Assembly: GCA_905200615.1 (NCBI GenBank)
Contig: CAJKLB010000050.1
Span: 1-13,434, forward strand
Reading direction: 5' to 3'
Source: an uncultured Selenomonadales bacterium
GTDB lineage: Bacteria > Bacillota > Clostridia > Christensenellales > QALW01
DNA length: 13,434 bases
The notes under the pieces are model-generated. The model had not been told where the DNA came from. It saw only the letters and a list, made by a program, of their open reading frames with translations, and ran no database searches. The position numbers were made by a program, and so were the translations under genes. This document shows, piece after piece, positions 1 through 6,037 of the stretch (position 1 is the stretch's first letter; each line of letters begins with the position of its first letter).

Positions 1-118
1 CCCATAAATATCTTATTCAAATAAATCTATGCTTATTATTATTCTAATTTAAAACATTTTATAATACTGCAATATTTTTCTACGAATAATAACAATCAAA
101 ACTAAAAAATTCTAAAAT

Positions 119-150
119 ATTTTAATTCACACTCGGTACCGAGAACACCC
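119..150 (-). repeat. Putative vestigial seventh CRISPR repeat
   Basis: Read on the plus strand, these 32 bases match the array repeat at 18 of 32 positions, and at 13 of the first 16 (the end carrying the ATTTCAATCCAC part of the repeat). The element lies exactly in register: 34 bases separate it from the last recognisable repeat at 185-216, and the other spacers are 33-37 bases. It shares the A at repeat position 13 with the degenerate repeats at 388-419 and 185-216. The half that should form the hairpin has been replaced by a different palindrome. The register and half-repeat match are seen; that it is a decayed repeat is inferred. Confidence 0.5.
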
Positions 151-161
151 CTTCTCGGTAC
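136..161. other. 10-bp perfect stem-loop at the leader-distal end of the array
   Basis: The arms GTACCGAGAA (136-145) and TTCTCGGTAC (152-161) are perfectly complementary and enclose a 6-base loop. The left arm is also part of a 12-bp palindrome, CTCGGTACCGAG (132-143), so two alternative hairpins are possible. It sits just past the last clear repeat in the direction of array transcription, where a transcription end would be expected, but no T-run follows directly on the minus strand. A terminator or RNA-stabilising role is therefore only a possibility. Confidence 0.45.
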
Positions 162-184
162 GATAATACTTGAATACCTTCCAC

Positions 185-550
185 ATTTCAGTCCTCACTC
201 CCTCATAGGGAGCGACATGAACTGTGTGTTCCAAAACCTTGTGGGACTTCAATTTCAATCCACGCTCCCACACGGGGAGCGACACTCAAACAGTGCATAG
301 TGAACACAGGCACGGACATTTCAATCCACACGCTCTCGTTAGAGAGCGACTCTGCGTAAGCCCGGTAGGAATCCCTCCCCATTTTCCGTTTCAATCCATA
401 TTCCCTCATGGGGAACGACGAGATGAAACTCGATACAATTGGCAAAAATATCAATTTCAATCCACGCTCCCGCACGGGGAGCGACGAATTCTAAAACAGC
501 TGCCGTGTCATTTGTCACATTTCAATCCACGCTCCCGCACGGGGAGCGAC
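185..550 (-). CRISPR. Type I-C CRISPR array, 6 repeats and 5 spacers
   Basis: Repeats lie at 519-550, 454-485, 388-419, 318-350, 252-283 and 185-216. All are 32 nt except 318-350, which is 33 nt. Spacers lie at 486-518 (33 nt), 420-453 (34), 351-387 (37), 284-317 (34) and 217-251 (35). In RNA orientation (minus strand) the repeat has stem arms CGCTCCC and GGGAGCG around the loop CGTGC, followed by the 11-nt tag TGGATTGAAAT. This is the classic I-C repeat, and the tag length fits the 5' handle left by Cas5c cleavage. The two leader-proximal repeats are identical. The repeat at 252-283 differs by one loop base, while 388-419, 318-350 and 185-216 differ at many positions. Orientation follows from the downstream cas genes and from terminal decay at the low-coordinate end. 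I did not recognise any spacer target. Confidence 0.97.
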
Positions 551-723
551 GGCAGGAATTTCTAAGGTAATCCTTACAGTAAAGAAAAATAAACTATATC
601 ATTTAAAAGAAACAACATCATCGCATAAATTAAGCTGTCTTTTTCCTTTGTTTTTTGCCTGATTTTTATATCCAATCAGTGCGAACTTTCCGGAAAGTTC
701 ATGAAAGCTTCCTCTTCGCACCC
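551..723 (-). promoter_or_regulatory. CRISPR leader between cas2 and the array
   Basis: This AT-rich stretch of 173 bases separates the cas2 stop codon from the first, perfect repeat, which is where the I-C leader is expected. It would carry the array promoter and the integration signals next to the first repeat. I see no convincing -35/-10 pair: TATA-like hexamers exist but none has good spacing. The cas2-proximal end holds a marked palindrome, listed separately. Confidence 0.7.
679..721. promoter_or_regulatory. Nested inverted repeats just downstream of cas2
   Basis: GAACTTTCC GGAAAGTTC (683-700) is a perfect 18-bp palindrome. It overlaps a second, wider inverted repeat, GTGCGAA (679-685) and TTCGCAC (715-721), so the element can fold in two mutually exclusive ways. 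It starts two bases after the cas2 stop codon. From memory, I-C leaders often carry a GTGCGAA...GTTCGCAC type element here. Whether it acts as DNA (a binding site for an adaptation factor) or as RNA (processing or termination between cas2 and the array) is not shown by the sequence. Confidence 0.6.
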
Positions 724-1014
724 TCATAAGATGATAGCATCTTCCGGTGAATAAGTATTTTTACATCCGAAATGCTCGATCTTTTTCTTATACTGATTTC
801 CTAAATAATAAAAACGCAGGCTATCTTTTTCCGGATCCATAATTGAGCAAAGCTTTTCCTGAAGCAGGCGGCATTGCGAAGGATCCAGCAGGCATTCAAA
901 AACCGAATTTTGTACCCGTTGCCCATAATTCACACACTGTTTTGCAATTTTCCGCAAGCGTGTCCTGCCGCAAGCCGTTTCCGTATTCACATCATAAGTA
1001 ATCAAAACCAACAT
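724..1014 (-). CDS. cas2: CRISPR-associated endoribonuclease-fold protein Cas2 (type I-C)
   Basis: Cas2 is the structural partner of Cas1 in the spacer-integration complex. The 96-residue product has the usual I-C length, the N-terminal strand MLVLITYDVNT with the conserved Asp8, and the family segment CVNYGQRVQNSVFEC. The ATG at 1014 was chosen over an in-frame ATG at 1047 because it gives the family N-terminus and has GGAAG seven bases upstream. That ribosome binding site lies inside the last codons of the original cas1 reading frame, whose stop (1019-1021) is four bases before this start, so the two genes were built to be translationally coupled. Because cas1 now stops early at 1096-1098, ribosomes terminate about 80 bases upstream of this start and coupling may be weaker. 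The Cas2 sequence itself looks intact. Confidence 0.95.
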   Translation of the reverse strand: MLVLITYDVNTETACGRTRLRKIAKQCVNYGQRVQNSVFECLLDPSQCRLLQEKLCSIMDPEKDSLRFYYLGNQYKKKIEHFGCKNTYSPEDAIIL

Positions 1015-1018
1015 TTTT

Positions 1019-2049
1019 TCACTTCCACAAAAAAGGCGGATATTCATTTAAATCACCGCGAAGTGTCCGGGCAAGCAGTAATGCCTGCACATACGCTACC
1101 AATCCCCATGGGATTTTTCTGCCAGATAAGGATGTGTAATAATATCCCGCTTTTTCTCCTGCCAGTTTTTAAGAAAAAGCCGTCTTGCCTGATCTGTTAA
1201 TGAAACACTTCCGTTTTCCCGCCAGATAAAATCCGTTTCCTTCAGCATTCGATTATTAATTATGGTCAGCACAAAGCGATCCGCCATACAAGGACGCAGT
1301 TCTTCCATCAAATCCAGCGCCAGAGAGCTCCGCCCGGGACGATCCCGATGCAGGAATCCTACATACGAATCTAATCCTACACTTTCCAAGGCAGCAGCGC
1401 AATCATTGGAAAGTAAAGCATACGCAAAGGAAAGCATCGCATTGACCGGATCGAGCGGCGGACGGCGGTTACGGCCGCGAAAACAAAACTCTTCTTTTTT
1501 ATTGAGAATCATCTCATTAAACACGCCGAAATAAGCTGTTGCGCCCGTTCCCTCCAATCCCCGCAAACTATTAAGATCCGTTTCTTTCAAAACATTGGGA
1601 AGAAGATTTTGTATTTTTTGAGAAACCTCTTCCAACATTTGCACATTCAAACGCATTGCATGATCCCGGCGGGTACGTTCAATACTCCAGCGGGTATTAT
1701 ATAACTTTCCAAAAATCATATTTCTGGCAATTCGGCAACTTTGTTCCCAATGATCCGCCATCCGGTACTGCGCACGGCGCAGCAAAACATTTCCGTTGCT
1801 TTCTCCGCTGATTCTTGCCAAAAATTTACCGCCCGGTGTACAGAAAGAAAGAGAAATTCCCCGTTCGGCGCAGGCCCCCATCAAAGCGGGAGAAGCTCCC
1901 GGATAAGAAAAACATAAAATTCCCGAAAGAGTATGCAGCGGATAACGAGCTAAAATTTGTTTTTGCTGATTCGCTACCACATTTTCTCCATCCAGTGTCA
2001 AATAAATATCCTCTGAAGTAACAAACAGAGTGTTCAGAAGTTTTCTCAT
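1019..2049 (-). pseudogene. cas1: CRISPR integrase Cas1 (type I-C), frameshifted near the C-terminus
   Basis: Cas1 is the metal-dependent integrase that inserts new spacers. The start ATG at 2049 overlaps the cas4 stop (ATGA), with GGAGAAAG upstream. Catalytic candidates are present: Glu166 in RGLEG, His234 in GFLHRDRPGR, and Asp246 with Glu249 in ALDLMEE. The frame open from the start ends at 1096 after 317 residues, with an aberrant SHGDW tail after AEK. One extra A in the run at 1114-1118 (TTTTT on the plus strand) would continue the frame as IPWGLVAYVQ through NEYPPFLWK to a TGA at 1019-1021. That gives 343 residues, a normal I-C Cas1 length, and places the end directly on the cas2 start. 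So a single-base deletion has removed the conserved last 31 residues. Because the lost tail has no further damage, the event is either recent or a sequencing error. The catalytic core is retained, but activity is doubtful. Confidence 0.93.
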
Positions 2050-2702
2050 AATTCTTTCTCCAATGCCTGTTTCAGATATTCCGCGACATCTCTCTTTCGC
2101 ATCAACCCGGGCAAACACAGGTCTTTTAAGGAACAGGCATTACAGAATTTTGCCGGTTTTACTTTAGGGGTATGCCCTCGCCGGAACAGCTGATGCATTT
2201 CTTCCGCGCAATCCTGCACTCTTTTACGCAGCTGATCGGTAAACAGCACTTCACTCCTGCGCCTTATTTCACCGTAAAACAACGCTCCCTTTGTAATAGA
2301 ACAGCACAGCATTTCTTCCAGGCAAACAGCCTGAGCGCAAAGCTGCAATTCGTCAGCGGAATTTTCTTTAGGTGCTCCTTTTTTATACTCTACCGGGAAG
2401 GGATCCCAAAGCCCATCTTCCCCGCGCAGCGAAATTCCTTCCCCGGAAGCATGGAACTCTACTACATCACATTGCCCGGAAAGTTTCAGGGTATGAGAAA
2501 CGATCGGCAGTCCCCGTAATATCAATAGATCTCCCCGCCGCTCCCGTTCCTGTTCATCATGCGCGCGTTTGTGAAACAACTCCCCTTCCACCGTCCGAAG
2601 ATTTTCATTCCATTGCTTTTCAATATGAATCAAAGCCCATTGCCTTGGGCAGAATGCGAAATGCTGCAGTCCCGAAAGCTGGAGATATTCTTCCTGCATC
2701 AT
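2046..2702 (-). CDS. cas4: CRISPR-associated exonuclease Cas4 (type I-C)
   Basis: Cas4 is a RecB-like, iron-sulfur nuclease that trims prespacers and checks the PAM, working with Cas1-Cas2. The 218-residue product shows the N-terminal FCPRQW (Cys18) and a C-terminal cluster Cys187, Cys190 and Cys196, the four ligands of the 4Fe-4S cluster. RecB-type nuclease residues are visible as His48, Asp79 in GQCDVVEFH, and Glu105/Lys107 in PVEYKKG, followed by a Gln-rich motif near Gln124. The gene starts with ATGATG. The first ATG overlaps the cas7c stop and the TGA overlaps the cas1 start, so it is coupled on both sides. It is full length with no sign of damage, unlike cas1. Confidence 0.95.
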   Translation of the reverse strand: MMQEEYLQLSGLQHFAFCPRQWALIHIEKQWNENLRTVEGELFHKRAHDEQERERRGDLLILRGLPIVSHTLKLSGQCDVVEFHASGEGISLRGEDGLWDPFPVEYKKGAPKENSADELQLCAQAVCLEEMLCCSITKGALFYGEIRRRSEVLFTDQLRKRVQDCAEEMHQLFRRGHTPKVKPAKFCNACSLKDLCLPGLMRKRDVAEYLKQALEKEL

Positions 2703-3625
2703 TCTATTCTGCGACAGGTAACGCCTTGAGGCAGAGATTCTTCTGAAACGGTAACAACATAATCATCATAGCTTCGGGCAGGAGAAGAATCCTGCGGAAT
2801 TTTGCGCGCAATTTTTACGGTATCAAAAAGTTTCCAAGCCGGCGCGCAGCCCAGTTCGGAATCATGCCGGAAGATAATCAATTCCCGCACCGCCATTTTC
2901 CCCCGGGCGGCAGAACGGTCATATTCAAACATATTGAGAATGGCCTGCCATAAAAGCGCCAGATCTTCCTCGGAAAATCCGGTGGTTTTTCTGGCCAGGT
3001 TAGCCGAAATATATCCTTCACACCGGTAAAGGGCATAGGGAACAATATATTTTTTGCCCATTTCGGTATCTTTCTTTTCTGCATCCGCTTCCGTAGTAAT
3101 GGCCATTCGTGTAATGGTCACCTCCTGCGGAACTATCGGTTCCACACTTTTAGCAAAGCCAAGCTGTACCGGTCCCCGAACCTGACCGCAGTTCAGAGCG
3201 CCTTTTACCATGGTCGTCATCACAGCACCGAAAGTACGAATATCAAAAAAGTTTTTGCACATCCAATCACGTACCACCGCGTCTACATCCACGCCTTCGG
3301 CTTTCTTTCTTTTCACTGCCTTTTTAAGCTCTTCCGGTTTCTGCGCGGAAGCATCGGAAATATCCGCCGCCAGAAACCCTTCGTTATCGCTGCGGTTCAG
3401 AGGCACTCCGTCCTTTACATAAATTCGATATCCCGCACTGTCTTCTTTAACGGTTTCTACATAATTACGGATTTTTCTTTTCAAGCAAACATCGGAAACC
3501 AGTCCTAATCCGGTTTCCGGATCCACGCGAGGCATATTGCCAGCGTCAGGATCGCCGTTGGGATTTCCGTTTTCCACATCAAATAAAATAACAAATTCAT
3601 AACGGTTGCGAATGGTTTGGCTCAT
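2699..3625 (-). CDS. cas7c: Cascade backbone protein Cas7c (Csd2)
   Basis: Cas7 subunits polymerise along the crRNA to form the spine of the I-C Cascade. The 308-residue product opens with the family signature around FDVENGNPNGDPDAGNMPR (residues 15-33) and carries DIRTFGAVM (128-136) and GPVQLGFAKS (about 151-160), typical of the Csd2/Csh2 RAMP fold. The ATG at 3625 was preferred to an upstream in-frame start because it begins the conserved region and has a strong AGGAGGAG nine to ten bases upstream. That site overlaps the end of cas8c, whose TAA is only one base before this start. Such a strong site fits a subunit needed in several copies. The stop overlaps the cas4 start (ATGA). Confidence 0.95.
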   Translation of the reverse strand: MSQTIRNRYEFVILFDVENGNPNGDPDAGNMPRVDPETGLGLVSDVCLKRKIRNYVETVKEDSAGYRIYVKDGVPLNRSDNEGFLAADISDASAQKPEELKKAVKRKKAEGVDVDAVVRDWMCKNFFDIRTFGAVMTTMVKGALNCGQVRGPVQLGFAKSVEPIVPQEVTITRMAITTEADAEKKDTEMGKKYIVPYALYRCEGYISANLARKTTGFSEEDLALLWQAILNMFEYDRSAARGKMAVRELIIFRHDSELGCAPAWKLFDTVKIARKIPQDSSPARSYDDYVVTVSEESLPQGVTCRRIE

Positions 3626-3626
3626 A

Positions 3627-3986
3627 TTAATTCTCCTCCTTTTTTTGATATCGCTGCTGTAACTGATGATAATAACCCAGCTGAAATACACCCTGCTGCT
3701 GAAGATTCATATAAACCGGAAATTCTTCTCCCAGAACAGCCAGCAGTTCGGTTATCTGCTTTTCAAAGAAAATCCGCTGTCCGTCGCTCAGCTTTTTCAA
3801 ATGTTTTTGTGCCAGATTAAGCAGGACCGGGAAAACAATAGACGGTGTCGCGGAAGCTGAATTGAAATACCGATCCTTTATGGTAGCATTGATGCCGGGA
3901 TTGGCTGCGGATTGAATAGCTTCCAGCACAGAAAAAAGCCGTCCCAGCGTGTAATACAAGTTGGTGCTTTGGGGATTCAGAGACAC
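3627..3986 (-). CDS. cas11c: Internally initiated small subunit Cas11c within cas8c
   Basis: In type I-C systems the small subunit Cas11 is translated from an internal start in the 3' end of cas8c (established knowledge). Here an AAGGAGGT Shine-Dalgarno (3994-4001) lies inside the cas8c coding sequence, eight bases before an in-frame GTG at 3984-3986 (Val459 of Cas8c). Translation from there would give a 119-residue, mostly helical protein beginning VSLNPQSTNLYYTLGRLF, which is the expected size and start region for Cas11c. It ends at the cas8c stop. The site and frame are seen; that it is used is inferred from the family. Confidence 0.8.
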   Translation of the reverse strand: MSLNPQSTNLYYTLGRLFSVLEAIQSAANPGINATIKDRYFNSASATPSIVFPVLLNLAQKHLKKLSDGQRIFFEKQITELLAVLGEEFPVYMNLQQQGVFQLGYYHQLQQRYQKKEEN

Positions 3987-5360
3987 AGATAAAACCTCCT
4001 TTGGTACATTTGGATTAGAATTCTGCAAATAAAACGCTTTGATCACGGCGGCACGACCGGGAGTTATCTCCCGCTCCGCCCGAATTCGCAGTTCCACTGC
4101 GTTGAGAAGTGTTGCCGGATACCGAATATTATTAAGAATTGCCCGTAAAGTTTCTCCCGCTAATTCCGGAGCCGGATCCTGATCCCGTGAATTTTTATTG
4201 ACGGTTTCCGAAAGGATTTTCCATAAAGGAAAAGTTTCAAACGGATAAAACGACGGCTTTATAATCTTCAGCCGTTCCTGATGCGCCTGTACGTTCCGCA
4301 GAATACCGCCGAAATTATTATGCAGGAAAAACCGTACCGAAAGACGCCCCGCGTTGGGCGCCAATCCCAGAATATAAAAATCCATATCGGGATCCAGCAG
4401 TGTTTCTTCATAGGTAACGGAATTTCCCCGGCAAAGATTCTGCAGCATACTCTGCAGTTCTTGTTCGGTATAAGGAAGCTCTTTCCCAAACATTCCCATG
4501 CCGAATATACCGGAATACGCCGGCTTGCCGTTTTTTGCCCAAAATAGCACGGTGGTATCTCCAATATAGCAGTTATATTCCCGGTTAGAAATCAGATAAT
4601 TCAGCGCGGACGTATAAGCGAAAGCGGCGTATTTTCCGGTAGGCGCATTAAAATTCTGCTCTTTTCCGTAGGAACAAAAAGCCGGAGCATTAAAAGACAC
4701 CAAAGCGGCTCCGCTGGATTGCGCTCCCCGTACACCTTTTACAGCCGGATGAATATTCTCTATGGGAACCTTTTCTCCCGTCACCAGACAAATCATTTCC
4801 GAACCGTTTCCACCGGCATCATAATAGCGCTGCCACGCTTCCCGAACAGCGTGATCCTCATGAATAAATTGCCCTTGATAGCGAAATATCAGATTCTCAC
4901 CGGATAGAATCTCATCCATACAATTCTGCAGGGCGGGATGTTCCTGCGTTTTTTCCGGTTCCCATTTTTGAAAAAAGGCCAATAATGCTCTGGCTGCCGG
5001 GGAATCTGCCGAGCTAAGAAGCTTTTCATGCAAAGCCTTACAAGCGGCAAAACACTCTAAGCTGCGCTGTGGATTTCCTTTTTGATCAAAGCCCAGCACA
5101 TAGCCCGAATGATCGCAAAGAAAATTCGCTCCTATTCCGGCCGTACGTGTTGTCGGAGCCGGAAGTTCAAAGATTCGCGGAACCAGCACCTTCTTTTTTC
5201 CTTTTTCCTGTTCTTCTTTTAGGGAAAACGCCTGCTCGATTTCCCCATCTTCCGTCAAGTCAAGCGCAGCGCTCACTTTTATAGGCGCCCATCCCCGAGG
5301 CGGTATTTTTCCATCCGACCGTAACGTTTCATAGCAGGAAACCAAAGCCTGTAAAATCAT
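3627..5360 (-). CDS. cas8c: Cascade large subunit Cas8c (Csd1)
   Basis: Cas8c is the large subunit of the I-C Cascade and recognises the PAM during target DNA binding. The 577-residue product has the family start MILQALVSCYETL, normal length, and the I-C N-terminal pattern PPRGWAPIKVSAAL. The ATG overlaps the cas5c stop (ATGA) and has AAGGAGGTGAG directly upstream. The C-terminal about 120 residues, from position 459, match the separately translated small subunit described for I-C systems, and an internal start is visible there (listed separately). I saw no frameshift or stop. Confidence 0.95.
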   Translation of the reverse strand: MILQALVSCYETLRSDGKIPPRGWAPIKVSAALDLTEDGEIEQAFSLKEEQEKGKKKVLVPRIFELPAPTTRTAGIGANFLCDHSGYVLGFDQKGNPQRSLECFAACKALHEKLLSSADSPAARALLAFFQKWEPEKTQEHPALQNCMDEILSGENLIFRYQGQFIHEDHAVREAWQRYYDAGGNGSEMICLVTGEKVPIENIHPAVKGVRGAQSSGAALVSFNAPAFCSYGKEQNFNAPTGKYAAFAYTSALNYLISNREYNCYIGDTTVLFWAKNGKPAYSGIFGMGMFGKELPYTEQELQSMLQNLCRGNSVTYEETLLDPDMDFYILGLAPNAGRLSVRFFLHNNFGGILRNVQAHQERLKIIKPSFYPFETFPLWKILSETVNKNSRDQDPAPELAGETLRAILNNIRYPATLLNAVELRIRAEREITPGRAAVIKAFYLQNSNPNVPKEVLSVSLNPQSTNLYYTLGRLFSVLEAIQSAANPGINATIKDRYFNSASATPSIVFPVLLNLAQKHLKKLSDGQRIFFEKQITELLAVLGEEFPVYMNLQQQGVFQLGYYHQLQQRYQKKEEN

Positions 5361-6019
5361 CTTCTCACCTCCTTACTGTTCCACGCAGGAATTTCCAGAA
5401 CGCCGTCGCGCATAACGGCACGGAAAAAACACGGCTTGATATCCTGCGGATCGGAATAATCCATATCCCACAGCATCCATCCCAGATCCCTCTGCCCCGT
5501 CAACTCGGCAGGACACGGAGGAATTTCACCGCATAGCGTAAAATTTACAGGAAATTCGCGGCACCCGAAATACGGCTGATGATAAAATTGTCCCTTTCGT
5601 ATCCGTCGTTTGATGATATCCTGAAATTTACCGGGATTATCGCCGGGAGCGGCCTGATCGGTTAATTCAAAGTGCGCTTCAATGACATACCGCACATCCC
5701 GCAGCAGCAATGCCGCACGCTGCTGAATTTCATCCGCAGCAGAAAGCCACAATTCACCCTTACCGTTCTTCATGACAGTCCGCGCTGTCCGCACCGAAAT
5801 TTTTTCCTTTACTTCATTGCGGCGCAGATTGAAGAATCGGATCGGCGCACAAACAAAAATACGATCTACGATCCATTTCATGCCCGGATGCCAGTAAATC
5901 GCTTCCAAAATCCCCCGTGCCGCTGAAGGCGTTATAATATCATAACTTACTCGTTCCGCTTTCATCTCGGGTCGGGTGAAAAGCGCGTAATCCCCCCATA
6001 CTTCCAATTGAACGGCCAT
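5357..6019 (-). CDS. cas5c: Cas5c, pre-crRNA processing endoribonuclease and Cascade subunit
   Basis: In type I-C, which lacks Cas6, Cas5c cuts the CRISPR transcript at the base of each repeat hairpin and stays on the 5' handle in Cascade. The product has family motifs LEVWGDYALFTRPEMK, ITPSAARGILEAIYW (Tyr in AIYW aligns with the catalytic Tyr46 reported for the Bacillus halodurans enzyme) and VIEAHFEL, containing the conserved His. I chose the ATG at 6019 (220 residues) because GGGAAG lies 8-11 bases upstream. A GTG at 6028 is in frame and gives 223 residues, but sits almost on top of that site. The stop overlaps the cas8c start (ATGA). The cas3 stop is 18 bases upstream. Confidence 0.93.
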   Translation of the reverse strand: MAVQLEVWGDYALFTRPEMKAERVSYDIITPSAARGILEAIYWHPGMKWIVDRIFVCAPIRFFNLRRNEVKEKISVRTARTVMKNGKGELWLSAADEIQQRAALLLRDVRYVIEAHFELTDQAAPGDNPGKFQDIIKRRIRKGQFYHQPYFGCREFPVNFTLCGEIPPCPAELTGQRDLGWMLWDMDYSDPQDIKPCFFRAVMRDGVLEIPAWNSKEVRR

Positions 6020-6037
6020 ATTGTTCACTTCCCTTCT

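Noticed and set aside
224..565. Open frames crossing the array on both strands, with repeated peptide motifs such as FNPRSHTGSD
   Set aside because: The repeated peptides are translated CRISPR repeats, not a repeat protein.
1015..1047. Extended cas2 start at the upstream ATG (1047)
   Set aside because: It adds 11 residues not found in the family and lacks a ribosome binding site; this stretch encodes the out-of-frame tail of cas1.
1110..1125. Programmed frameshifting to restore the cas1 tail
   Set aside because: The site is not a standard slippery heptamer and five A are too few for efficient polymerase slippage; a -1 shift remains formally possible but is not supported.
2172..2746. Plus-strand open frames opposite cas4
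   Set aside because: They are antisense to conserved coding sequence, lack ribosome binding sites and resemble no family.
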